In this document: positions 26,011 through 34,008 of the stretch, one piece after another | How the letters are laid out: each line of letters begins with the position of its first letter | How positions within the stretch are numbered: position 1 is the first letter of the stretch | Source: JABSSA01 sp039975755 | GTDB lineage: Bacteria > Pseudomonadota > Alphaproteobacteria > Rhodobacterales > Rhodobacteraceae | DNA length: 64,000 nucleotides | NCBI GenBank assembly: GCA_039975755.1 | Contig: JBDWGM010000083.1 | Span: 62,001-126,000 of the forward strand | Direction of reading: 5' to 3' | Notes under the pieces: generated by a model | Database searches by the model: none | Told to the model about the DNA's origin: nothing | What the model saw: only the letters and a program-made list of their open reading frames with translations | Position numbers and translations under genes: made by a program

Positions 26011-26282
26011 TAGTTTCCAAGTTCCTTGATAGGGATGCACACGTAACCAATATCATTGCCACCCAAACTGCCGGCATTCGCGTAAGCCTCAAAAGCTGCA
26101 TCAGGAACGTCGAATTTACAGATGAAAGTTTCCATTTCATCTCCTTCCAAAATAACAACGTTTTCGCGGATATTCACATACCCAACCGAATCCGCGATGA
26201 GATCAGAAATATCCGGCTGATGGCCATCAGCAAAAACTGGCATCGCCGAAGTCAGTGTTAAAAAACCTGCAAGTCTGATCAT
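26010..26282 (-). CDS. Small secreted protein between nuoD and nuoE
   Basis: A 90-residue product with a signal peptide (LAGFLTLTSAMPVFA, cleavage near residue 18). The mature part is acidic (DISDLIADSVGYVNIRE, EGDEMETFICKFDVP) with two cysteines. It overlaps the nuoD stop by four bases (ATGA) and the nuoE start by one base, so it is tightly coupled on both sides. No family is recognised. Being periplasmic, it could not meet NuoD or NuoE, which face the cytoplasm. Confidence 0.75.
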   Translation of the reverse strand: MIRLAGFLTLTSAMPVFADGHQPDISDLIADSVGYVNIRENVVILEGDEMETFICKFDVPDAAFEAYANAGSLGGNDIGYVCIPIKELGN

Positions 26283-27496
26283 CTATCGATCTCCCCAAAT
26301 ACCACGTCCATAGTGCCGATGATGGCGGCGACGTCGGCCAGCTGGTGACCTTTCGACATGTAATCCATCGCCTGCAAATGCAGAAAGCCGGGCGCGCGCA
26401 GTTTGGCGCGGTATGGCTTGTTCGACCCATCCGCCACAAGGTACACGCCAAACTCGCCTTTAGGCGCTTCGACCGCGCAATACACTTCCCCTTCGGGCAC
26501 GTGAAAACCTTCGGTATAAAGCTTAAAGTGGTGGATCAAAGCTTCCATAGACGTCTTCATGTCGCCGCGTGATGGCGGGGTCAATTTCCCGCGCGCCAAC
26601 ACATCACCGGGTTCATTGCGCAACTTTTCAATCGCTTGCTTCACGATTTTCAGGCTTTCGCGCATTTCAGCCATGCGGCACAAATACCGATCATAACAAT
26701 CGCCATTTTTGCCGACCGGAATTTGGAAATCGAATTCATCATAGCATTCATACGGTTGCGAGCGGCGCAAATCCCACGCCAGTCCCGATCCGCGCACCAT
26801 GACACCCGAGAAGCCCCACTCAAGGATATCTTCTTCGGTCACAACACCAATATCTGCGTTGCGCTGTTTGAAAATCCGGTTTTCAGTCAGCAATCCGTCG
26901 ATATCATCCAGCGCTTTGGGGAATTCATCAGCCCAAGTGTCGATGTCATCGATCAGATCTGGTGGCAAATCCTGATGCACTCCGCCCGGGCGGAAATACG
27001 CAGCATGCAACCGCGCCCCACACGCCCGTTCGTAAAAGATCATCAGCTTTTCACGCTCTTCAAAGCCCCAAAGCGGAGGCGTCAGAGCGCCAACATCCAT
27101 CGCTTGCGTCGTCACATTCAGGAGATGATTAAGAATGCGGCCGATTTCCGAATATAAAACCCGGATCAACGATGCACGGCGTGGCACTTCGACACCACAC
27201 AGCTTTTCAATCGCAAGACACCAAGCGTGTTCCTGATTCATCGGCGCGACATAATCCAACCGGTCGAAATACGGCAGGTTTTGCAGATAGGTGCGGCTTT
27301 CCATCAGCTTTTCCGTACCACGGTGCAGCAACCCAATATGCGGATCGCACCGTTCGACGATTTCGCCGTCCAGTTCCAGAACCAACCGCAAAACCCCGTG
27401 GGCTGCGGGGTGCTGTGGGCCGAAATTGATATTAAAATTCCGGATTTTCTGTTCGCCGGTCAGCGCGTCTTCGAACCCTTTTGATCCGTCCATCAT
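26279..27496 (-). CDS. nuoD: NADH-quinone oxidoreductase subunit D
   Basis: NuoD (49 kDa subunit) forms the quinone site with NuoB and is related to [NiFe] hydrogenase large subunits. The 405-residue product has INFGPQHPAAHGVLRLVLE near residue 23, GLLHRGTEKLME near residue 55, VARGSG-like VMVRGSGLAWDLR near residue 225, and the C-terminal end GTMDVVFGEIDR. The ATG at 27496 has AAGGA eight bases upstream; a second ATG follows at once. Confidence 0.97.
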   Translation of the reverse strand: MMDGSKGFEDALTGEQKIRNFNINFGPQHPAAHGVLRLVLELDGEIVERCDPHIGLLHRGTEKLMESRTYLQNLPYFDRLDYVAPMNQEHAWCLAIEKLCGVEVPRRASLIRVLYSEIGRILNHLLNVTTQAMDVGALTPPLWGFEEREKLMIFYERACGARLHAAYFRPGGVHQDLPPDLIDDIDTWADEFPKALDDIDGLLTENRIFKQRNADIGVVTEEDILEWGFSGVMVRGSGLAWDLRRSQPYECYDEFDFQIPVGKNGDCYDRYLCRMAEMRESLKIVKQAIEKLRNEPGDVLARGKLTPPSRGDMKTSMEALIHHFKLYTEGFHVPEGEVYCAVEAPKGEFGVYLVADGSNKPYRAKLRAPGFLHLQAMDYMSKGHQLADVAAIIGTMDVVFGEIDR

Positions 27497-27651
27497 TGTC
27501 CGGGTCCTTTCCTTGGAAGTTTGTCACACACCCGCACCGGGCAAGTGTCATGCGTGCGCACACACGCGCGCGTCAGACCAAACAGTGCCGCTGACACCGC
27601 CGCCAAAACGCAAATTGGGTCCAACAGGATAAACAAAAGAAATTGCATCAT
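27493..27651 (-). CDS. Small membrane protein (52 residues) coupled to nuoD
   Basis: The start pair ATGATG at 27651 lies four bases after the stop of the 55-codon ORF, and the TGA overlaps the nuoD start as ATGA. The product has one hydrophobic segment (FLLFILLDPICVLAAVSAAL) and a basic tail with cysteines (RACVRTHDTCPVRVC). Support is the double tight junction and the membrane profile; no family is recognised. The frame is open further upstream, but that would cover the neighbouring ORF. Confidence 0.6.
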   Translation of the reverse strand: MMQFLLFILLDPICVLAAVSAALFGLTRACVRTHDTCPVRVCDKLPRKGPGQ

Positions 27652-27655
27652 TTGA

Positions 27656-27823
27656 TCACCGACGCTCCATGTCCTGCAATTTGACCGCGATCCACCACAG
27701 CAGGGCGATGGTTCCGATCGGAATAATGCTGAGAAACGCCCAATATTGATTGATCCCAAAATGCGGGAGAATTTTGAAGAACGGGATGATGGATAACGCC
27801 GCAATGGCGAGCCAGATCAACAT
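27656..27823 (-). CDS. Small membrane protein (55 residues) between nuoC and nuoD
   Basis: The ATG at 27823 lies five bases after the nuoC stop and the frame ends 55 codons later. The product has two clear hydrophobic helices, MLIWLAIAALSIIPFF and WAFLSIIPIGTIALLWWIAV, joined by a short turn (KILPHFGINQY), then a charged tail (KLQDMERR). This is a well-formed two-helix hairpin, and the junctions leave little doubt that it is operonic. Small proteins of this kind are common at this place in Rhodobacteraceae nuo operons; the role is unknown. Confidence 0.75.
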   Translation of the reverse strand: MLIWLAIAALSIIPFFKILPHFGINQYWAFLSIIPIGTIALLWWIAVKLQDMERR

Positions 27824-27828
27824 CTCGG

Positions 27829-28440
27829 TCACCCCGCCTCTTCTTTTTTCTCATCTCCCGGCAGGATGTACTCCGCGCCTTCCCATGGGGACATGAAATC
27901 AAATTGGCGGTATTCCTGCACCAGATTAACTGGCTCATATACAACCCGCTTTTGCACTTCATCATATCGCACTTCGGTGTAACCGGTGGTCGGAAAGTCC
28001 TTGCGCAACGGATATCCGCGGAACCCATAATCCGTCAGGATGCGGCGCAAATCCGGGTGACCCGAGAATAAAATCCCGAACATGTCAAAGATTTCGCGTT
28101 CAAACCAATTGGCCGACGGATGCACTGTCACAATCGACGGCAAAACATCTTCTTCGCGAATGCTGACCCGAAGGCGCACGCGGTGGTTCTGATACATCGA
28201 CAGAAAATGATAAACGACATCAAAGCGTTTCGCGCGGCCCGGATAATCGACACCTGTGATATCGACCAAAGAGGAAAATGCGCAAGTTGCGTCTGTTTTC
28301 AGGAACTCGACAAAGTCGACAATATTGGCAGGCGCCACATCAACGTTCAGCTCGTCATGCGTGATGTCCCATGCCAGCACACAATCGGGTCGCTTGAGCT
28401 CGATATGCGCCCCAAGTTCTTTCAATGCTTCGGTCATCAT
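27829..28440 (-). CDS. nuoC: NADH-quinone oxidoreductase subunit C
   Basis: NuoC (30 kDa subunit) is a peripheral-arm structural subunit next to the quinone site. The 203-residue product contains the family signature ERE(I/V)(F/Y)DM as WFEREIFDMFGILFSGHPDLRR (abridged) near residue 110, followed by ILTDYGFRGYPLRKDFP near residue 136 and VNLVQEYRQFDFMSPWEG. NuoC and NuoD are separate genes here, not fused as in E. coli. It lies six bases after nuoB. Confidence 0.97.
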   Translation of the reverse strand: MMTEALKELGAHIELKRPDCVLAWDITHDELNVDVAPANIVDFVEFLKTDATCAFSSLVDITGVDYPGRAKRFDVVYHFLSMYQNHRVRLRVSIREEDVLPSIVTVHPSANWFEREIFDMFGILFSGHPDLRRILTDYGFRGYPLRKDFPTTGYTEVRYDEVQKRVVYEPVNLVQEYRQFDFMSPWEGAEYILPGDEKKEEAG

Positions 28441-28446
28441 CGCCCC

Positions 28447-28980
28447 CTAGCGTACAATCGTTCCGGTCCGGCGGATCTTTTTCTGAAGCGCCATGATCCC
28501 GTACAGCAATGCTTCGGCTGTGGGTGGGCATCCAGGCACGTAAACATCCACGGGTACGATGCGATCACAGCCCCGCACGACAGAATAGGAATAGTGGTAA
28601 TACCCACCGCCATTGGCACATGAACCCATTGAGATCACATAGCGTGGCTCTGGCATCTGGTCATAAACCTTGCGCAAAGCCGGTGCCATTTTGTTGGTCA
28701 GCGTACCCGCAACGATCATCAAATCGGATTGGCGTGGGCTGGCACGTGGCGCGGTTCCAAATCGTTCAAGATCATAGCGCGGCATCGAGGTGTGCATCAT
28801 CTCGACCGCACAGCACGCCAGACCAAACGTCATCCAGTGCAGCGAACCCGTCCGCGCCCAATTGATAATGTCTTCCGTTGACGTCAACAGGAACCCTTTG
28901 TCCTGCAATTCACGGTTCAGCTCCTGCGTGGCGACGTCGCGGTCCATGCCCGCGACGTTTGCTCCGGTGGCTATTGCCAT
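28447..28980 (-). CDS. nuoB: NADH-quinone oxidoreductase subunit B
   Basis: NuoB (PSST) binds cluster N2, the last electron donor before quinone. The 177-residue product has the adjacent cysteine pair in FGLACCAVEMMH near residue 54, MGSCANGGGYYHYSYSVVRG near residue 118, and YVPGCPPTAEALLYG near residue 150, which are the four ligands. Its start overlaps the end of nuoA by ten bases. Confidence 0.98.
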   Translation of the reverse strand: MAIATGANVAGMDRDVATQELNRELQDKGFLLTSTEDIINWARTGSLHWMTFGLACCAVEMMHTSMPRYDLERFGTAPRASPRQSDLMIVAGTLTNKMAPALRKVYDQMPEPRYVISMGSCANGGGYYHYSYSVVRGCDRIVPVDVYVPGCPPTAEALLYGIMALQKKIRRTGTIVR

Positions 28981-29336
28981 TCAAGCGCCCCTTTTTTCCA
29001 TTCGTACGCAAACCCAATCGTCAGAACAGCCAGAAAAACCATCATCGACCAAAATCCGGCCATCGAGATATCCCCAAAGGCAACAGCCCAAGGGAACAAG
29101 AAGGCGATTTCCAAGTCGAAAATGATGAACAAAATCGACACCAGATAGAACCGGACGTCGAATTTCATACGTGCATCATCGAACGCGTTGAACCCGCATT
29201 CGTAGGCTGACACTTTTTCCGGGTCAGGATTGCGCACAGCAACCACAATCGCCGCCAAGATCAGGACAATCCCCAACCCAATGGCCACACCCAAAAAAAC
29301 GAGGATCGGGAGGTATTCCCTCAGCATCTCTTCCAC
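28971..29336 (-). CDS. nuoA: NADH-quinone oxidoreductase subunit A
   Basis: NuoA (ND3) is a three-helix membrane subunit. The 121-residue product has EKVSAYECGFNAFDDARMKFDV near residue 38 in shortened form ECGFNAFDDAR, the conserved loop near the quinone channel, and FYLVSILFIIFDLEIAFLFP near residue 63. The start is GTG at 29336 with AGGGAA upstream; an ATG three codons later is possible. It is the first nuo gene, so the operon promoter should lie in the next 300 bases upstream. Confidence 0.96.
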   Translation of the reverse strand: MEEMLREYLPILVFLGVAIGLGIVLILAAIVVAVRNPDPEKVSAYECGFNAFDDARMKFDVRFYLVSILFIIFDLEIAFLFPWAVAFGDISMAGFWSMMVFLAVLTIGFAYEWKKGALEWQ

Positions 29337-29645
29337 GTTCGGTTCCCTTTCTCGCGCGGGACCGCGCGCACATGTGCTTGGCTCTTCACGCGTTCCTACG
29401 CGTGTGACACTAAAGGGTCAATAATCAGACACCGCTTATCTCATTAAATTGTATCGGCATATCGACGCAACTTTACAGAAATCACCATGATAACGAACAT
29501 GTTAAACGCACGTTAAGCGTATCAAATGCGATCCCATGACTTGAATCTGTTTTTATGGGTTTGGGCTCATTCAAGATGAGCACAAGATCGACCAGTACAG
29601 CGCGGCACCCGCCAAGTCAGTGCGAGCGGCTCCAATAACAGTAAC
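29337..29645. other. Intergenic region upstream of nuoA; probable nuo leader and promoter
   Basis: No gene is visible. The stretch must hold the nuo promoter and the end of the liu transcript. I see an imperfect palindrome TTAAACGCACGTTAA at about 29501-29515 and a 6-bp stem GCTCAT/ATGAGC at 29565-29581 without a T-run. No -35/-10 pair is good enough to call. Confidence 0.5.
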
Positions 29646-30434
29646 CTATTTCATCCAAGGCGCAGGCTTTTTAGCAAAGAATGCACCAATGCCGCCCGTC
29701 GCCTCTTCTGTTTCCCACCGCGCACGCAACGCATCAATTGTCATGCTTATGGTGGCATCATCAATCACAGGACCCAATGCACGGGCCAACGCCTTGGCTT
29801 CTGCCACGGCCCCCGGCGCTACGGAAAGATAGGGACTGATTTCTTGTTCGATTGCGTCGTCAAGCTGGTCAGGCTGCACGATTCGCGACAGCACTCCCAA
29901 TTCCACGGCTTCTTGCGCGGCAAACAAACGCCCCGAGAAAAAGACCCGCCTCGCCCGTGCCTCGCCCATGCGTGCAATGACATAAGGTCCAATGGTGGCA
30001 GGGATCAAACCCAACCGCACTTCGGTCAGGCCCAATTTCGAACCATCCACACCGATGGCAACATCGCACACACAGGCAAGCCCCACGCCGCCCCCAAACG
30101 CATTGCCTTGCAAGCGTCCGATCATCGGCTTGGGCATGGTGTTCAAAGCTTGCAACATATAAGCAAGCTTTCCCGCCTCTTGCGCACGGGTTTGGGCGTC
30201 CGCCTGCATTTGATCCTGCATCCAGCCTAAATCGCCACCCGCACAAAACGATGCCCCCGCACCGGTCAAAACCACGACACGCACCGACGGGTCTTGTCCC
30301 AATTGGCCAGCCGCATCTGTTAGCTCAGTCAACATCAAACCTGACATCGCATTATGCTTGTCTGGTCGGTTCAGGGTCAGAGTGGCGACACCACGGTCAT
30401 CCAAATCAACAGTAATCGTTTCAAAATTGCTCAT
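29646..30434 (-). CDS. liuC: Enoyl-CoA hydratase/isomerase family protein, probable methylglutaconyl-CoA hydratase
   Basis: Hydration of 3-methylglutaconyl-CoA to HMG-CoA, the fifth step of leucine degradation, is inferred from the operon. The 262-residue crotonase-fold product has GAGASFCAGGDLGWMQ near residue 57 (oxyanion hole), RLQGNAFGGGVGLACVCDVA near residue 105, and LTEVRLGLIPATIGPYV with the family glutamate. I use the ATG at 30434 because GGGG is better spaced than for the ATG at 30437. It is the last gene of the cluster, 99 bases after HMG-CoA lyase. Confidence 0.88.
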   Translation of the reverse strand: MSNFETITVDLDDRGVATLTLNRPDKHNAMSGLMLTELTDAAGQLGQDPSVRVVVLTGAGASFCAGGDLGWMQDQMQADAQTRAQEAGKLAYMLQALNTMPKPMIGRLQGNAFGGGVGLACVCDVAIGVDGSKLGLTEVRLGLIPATIGPYVIARMGEARARRVFFSGRLFAAQEAVELGVLSRIVQPDQLDDAIEQEISPYLSVAPGAVAEAKALARALGPVIDDATISMTIDALRARWETEEATGGIGAFFAKKPAPWMK

Positions 30435-30533
30435 CATTTACCCCAGTTTTGTCCCCGCAGGTCGCAATCGCACCGACGATGCCCATGATAGGCCATTCCC
30501 ACTTTGCAAAGCGATCCAATCGCATTTGCAAAG

Positions 30534-31388
30534 TCAGGCTTTGCGCATGGCCCGTGCCATGATTGCTGCCTGTTCAATGGCTTTTGCATCCAGATTTGTC
30601 TCAAACCCACGCGCTTTCAAATGGGCGTCCACAGCCTCAGTTGCGACATTGCCCGCAGCACCTGGCGCATAAGGACATCCACCCAGCCCCCCCACGGCGG
30701 CGTCAAACACACGAAGCCCCATGTCCAAAGACACATCAATATTGTCCAGTGCATGCCCACCCGTGTCATGAAAATGCCCCGCCAAAATGCCGACAGGAAC
30801 CACGTTCTTAACCGCCATCAGCATTGCGCGCACCGCATCTGGGCTCCCCTGTCCAATGGTGTCACCCAACGAAATTTCACTGCACCCCATGTCAAACAAG
30901 GCCTTGGCGACCCGTGCAGTATCCTCAGGCGCAACTGATCCATCATAGGGGCATTCCACAACACACGAAACGTAACCTCGCACCGGGATGTTTCGATCCT
31001 TTGCCGCCGCCACAACGGGTGCAAACCGTTCCAGACTTTCCGCAACACTGGCGTTTATGTTGGCTTTCGAAAACCCTTCCGACGCAGATCCAAAAACCGC
31101 CACCTCATCTGCCCCTGCAAGCATGGCGTCATCGAAACCACGCATATTCGGCGTAAGAGCAGTGTATCGCACAGCATTTGCGCGGTGGATGCGTCCCAAA
31201 ACCTCGGCGCTCCCAGCCATTTGCGGCACCCACTTTGGGCTCACAAACGATGCGCATTCGATCCGCCGAAATCCTGCGCGGCTCAGTTGGTCGATCAAAG
31301 CCACCTTGTCCGACACCGAAATCTCTGCTGGTTCGTTTTGCAGCCCATCCCGAGGGCCGACTTCGAATATTTCGACATATTCTGCCAC
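30534..31388 (-). CDS. mvaB: Hydroxymethylglutaryl-CoA lyase
   Basis: Cleaves HMG-CoA to acetoacetate and acetyl-CoA, the last step of leucine degradation. The product of 284 residues begins EYVEIFEVGPRDGLQNEP. It has SFVSPKWVPQMA near residue 47, GCSEISLGDTIGQGSP near residue 195, and the catalytic cysteine loop GGLGGCPYAPGAAGNVATE near residue 260. I take the GTG at 31388, with GGAG eight bases upstream; a TTG at 31409 lies in the same frame but inside the upstream gene. It is read five bases after the glutathione transferase gene. Confidence 0.95.
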   Translation of the reverse strand: MAEYVEIFEVGPRDGLQNEPAEISVSDKVALIDQLSRAGFRRIECASFVSPKWVPQMAGSAEVLGRIHRANAVRYTALTPNMRGFDDAMLAGADEVAVFGSASEGFSKANINASVAESLERFAPVVAAAKDRNIPVRGYVSCVVECPYDGSVAPEDTARVAKALFDMGCSEISLGDTIGQGSPDAVRAMLMAVKNVVPVGILAGHFHDTGGHALDNIDVSLDMGLRVFDAAVGGLGGCPYAPGAAGNVATEAVDAHLKARGFETNLDAKAIEQAAIMARAMRKA

Positions 31389-31393
31389 AGCGC

Positions 31394-32050
31394 CTACTCC
31401 GTCGGCCAAGCGGGATAGAACGGCTTGGAATACAATTCTTCACCGGGCGCAGGCAAGCTTTTTTGATAGGCCGGGCGGGCACTGATCCGGGCAAACCAAT
31501 TGGCCAAACACGGATGTTCGTCCAATACATGGAACAATTTCGCCATCGCAACGGCTTGCCCGACGCTCACATCTGCAGCTGTGAACGCATCCCCTACAAG
31601 AAAACCGTGATCCGTCAGTCGCGCTTCCAGCGCATCATAGCATTTCCCAATACGTGCGGCTTCCAAACGCATCACGATCGGACTGCGCATCGCGTCATCA
31701 TACAAAGCAATATGTTGCTGCGTCAGGGCCGCGACATGCTGACTGATCGTTTCTGCGAAATGCACCCAGATCAACCAATCCGCCCGATCCTTGTGACCAA
31801 CAGGGCGGCCCAAAACATCTGGCGAAAATTGTTCACATAAATACTGGGTGATCGCGCCCGTTTCAAACATCTGCAATCCATCGATCTGTAACGCAGGGAC
31901 ACGGCCTGCCGGGCTGAGTTCAAGAAATTCCGGACGGCGCAACGTTTTGTCAAAGGGATAGGTTCGGACATCAAATGAAATATCTAACTCATGCAAAAGC
32001 CATAAAGTTCGCATGGATCGCGATTGCGGACAGTGATGCAGGATGATCAT
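31394..32050 (-). CDS. Glutathione S-transferase family protein
   Basis: A 218-residue cytosolic GST. The N-terminal thioredoxin-like domain has HCPQSRSMRTLWLLHELDI (residue 5 on) with a serine in the active-site region, then SPAGRVPALQIDG with the cis-proline, and FETGAITQYLCEQF (glutathione-binding E/T pair). The C-terminal helical domain follows from about residue 90 and includes GDAFTAADVSVGQA. The start overlaps the stop of the biotin carboxylase gene (ATGA), so it is translated with the liu enzymes. Its substrate is unknown; conjugation or isomerisation of reactive enoyl intermediates is a guess. Confidence 0.88.
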   Translation of the reverse strand: MIILHHCPQSRSMRTLWLLHELDISFDVRTYPFDKTLRRPEFLELSPAGRVPALQIDGLQMFETGAITQYLCEQFSPDVLGRPVGHKDRADWLIWVHFAETISQHVAALTQQHIALYDDAMRSPIVMRLEAARIGKCYDALEARLTDHGFLVGDAFTAADVSVGQAVAMAKLFHVLDEHPCLANWFARISARPAYQKSLPAPGEELYSKPFYPAWPTE

Positions 32051-33990
32051 GTGTCTTCGCCCTCTGCCTCAAGGCGCACAAGATATGCACCAGCTTCCAC
32101 TTGATCATTGGCTTTGGCGCAGACCTCGCACACAACCCCGTCGCGGGCGGCAACCAATGTGTGTTCCATTTTCATAGCTTCCAGAATGGCCAGCGGATCA
32201 CCTTTGCAAACTGCCTGCCCTGACTTTGCAAATATTGCTTTCACCAAACCCGGCATCGGCGCTGTGATCACATCATCGTCGCCCCCTGCTGTTGACAAAA
32301 CGTCCAAAGGATCGATGCGCCCGAAATATTGCGGCTCGGCTCCGAATACAGTCACACCGGACGCATCGACAAATGTTTCTGGCAGCCGTTCTCCGTTCAG
32401 TGACCAAACACCTGCCTCATTCAGCACTGAATATACATTATCCTCTACGGTCCAATCTTGATGAGCCTCGCTTTGCACAGACACGTGCAGATCAACCTGT
32501 TCGTCGCCATTCGCCAAACATATTGTTTGGTTCAAAGGACGCCAAAGATGAAACCCACGGACCTGATCCGGTTGGTTCAACCCAGCCAAAGCCATCCCCG
32601 CCGCAATCATTTGAATTGCCGTCGGTTGAGAATGCGCAGTCAGTGCATCAAGATCCCGACCTATCAGACCGGTATCAACGTCGCCCGTGGCGAACCCTGT
32701 ATGGCCCGCCAACGCCCCTAGAAACGCGATATTTGTCGTTGTTCCCGCAATGGCCGTTTCCGCCAATGCGCGTCGCAACCGCGACAATGCAATCTCGCGC
32801 GTTGGTCCGTGAACAATGACTTTGGCGATCATTGGATCATAAAACGGGCTGATCATATCACCGGCCCGAACACCGCTGTCTGACCGCGCCTCTGTTGGAA
32901 AACGAACGCAAGTCAGCATTCCGGTCGCAGGTAAAAACCCGCTGGGAACATCTTCTGCATAAAGCCGTGCTTCAAAGGCGTGCCCTTGAATTTGCAAATC
33001 GGTTTTCAAACTTTGCAAAGTCTCCCCGGCGGCCACCCGCAATTGCCATTCGACCAGATCAACACCGGTAATGGCTTCTGTAACGGGATGTTCGACTTGC
33101 AATCGCGTGTTCATTTCCATGAACCAGAATTGGTCCGCTTGCAGCCCATTGCTGGAATCCACAATGAACTCAATTGTACCCGCTCCGGAATATCCAATTG
33201 CCTTTGCCGCCGTGACTGCCGCTTGGCACATGGCTTGGCGCATCGCGTCTGTCATACCCGGTGCTGGTGCTTCCTCGATGACCTTTTGATGTCGCCTTTG
33301 CAGCGAACAGTCCCGTTCAAACAAATGAACGGCCTCTGAACCATCCCCAAAAACTTGAACTTCGATGTGGCGAGGCTTGGCGACAAACTTTTCGATCAGA
33401 ACGTCGCTGTTGCCAAACACGGTTTTAGCCTCACTTTGTGCGGATGCCAAGGACGCCAGAAAATCGGTCTCGACTTCGACCAAACGCATGCCTTTGCCGC
33501 CCCCGCCCGCAACGGCCTTGATCAACACAGGATACCCGATCCGCGCGGCTTCGTTCGTTAAGGTCGCATTGCTTTGGTCATCCCCGTGATAACCCGGCAC
33601 GACCGGCACGCCCGCTTTGATCATCAGCGTCTTGGCGGCATCTTTCAAACCCATCGCGCGGATCGCGTCCCCACTTGGACCAATGAACACCAATCCAGCC
33701 GCCTCAACGGCATCTACAAAATCAGGGTTTTCCGACAAGAACCCATAACCTGGATGGATCGCCTGCGCCCCGGTTTGCAAAGCCGCTTCGATGATCGCAT
33801 CACCGCGCAGGTAACTTTCCGCAGGTGTTCGCCCTCCAAGCGAAACCGCATAATCCGCCATTTCGACGTGCAACGCGCCTTTATCAATGTTGGAATGAAC
33901 AGCGACCGTTTTGACGCCCAAAGACCGCGCAGTTTTTATCACGCGACACGCGATTTCGCCCCGGTTCGCAATCAAGATCGTATCAAACAT
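32047..33990 (-). CDS. liuD: Methylcrotonyl-CoA carboxylase biotin-containing (alpha) subunit
   Basis: Biotin carboxylase plus biotin carrier in one chain of 647 residues. The N-terminus FDTILIANRGEIACRVIKTA starts the carboxylase. KAVAGGGGKGMRLVE near residue 157 is the ATP glycine loop, and FMEMNTRLQVEHPVTE near residue 290 holds catalytic residues. The biotin site is LEAMKMEH near residue 605, followed by the usual closing strands. Propionyl-CoA and other acyl-CoA carboxylases are alike in sequence; the assignment to methylcrotonyl-CoA rests on neighbours liuA, liuB, liuC and mvaB. Confidence 0.93.
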   Translation of the reverse strand: MFDTILIANRGEIACRVIKTARSLGVKTVAVHSNIDKGALHVEMADYAVSLGGRTPAESYLRGDAIIEAALQTGAQAIHPGYGFLSENPDFVDAVEAAGLVFIGPSGDAIRAMGLKDAAKTLMIKAGVPVVPGYHGDDQSNATLTNEAARIGYPVLIKAVAGGGGKGMRLVEVETDFLASLASAQSEAKTVFGNSDVLIEKFVAKPRHIEVQVFGDGSEAVHLFERDCSLQRRHQKVIEEAPAPGMTDAMRQAMCQAAVTAAKAIGYSGAGTIEFIVDSSNGLQADQFWFMEMNTRLQVEHPVTEAITGVDLVEWQLRVAAGETLQSLKTDLQIQGHAFEARLYAEDVPSGFLPATGMLTCVRFPTEARSDSGVRAGDMISPFYDPMIAKVIVHGPTREIALSRLRRALAETAIAGTTTNIAFLGALAGHTGFATGDVDTGLIGRDLDALTAHSQPTAIQMIAAGMALAGLNQPDQVRGFHLWRPLNQTICLANGDEQVDLHVSVQSEAHQDWTVEDNVYSVLNEAGVWSLNGERLPETFVDASGVTVFGAEPQYFGRIDPLDVLSTAGGDDDVITAPMPGLVKAIFAKSGQAVCKGDPLAILEAMKMEHTLVAARDGVVCEVCAKANDQVEAGAYLVRLEAEGEDT

Positions 33991-34008
33991 AAATTAACCC
34001 TGCCCTGA

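Noticed and set aside
27648..28028. 126-codon minus-strand frame across the end of nuoC
   Set aside because: Out-of-frame shadow of nuoC and of the 55-codon ORF; the two-helix micro-ORF in another frame fits better.
29337..29645. Clear sigma70 promoter for nuoA
   Set aside because: Several partial hexamers occur (for example TACAAT) but none with a matching partner at 16-18 bases, so I did not assign one.
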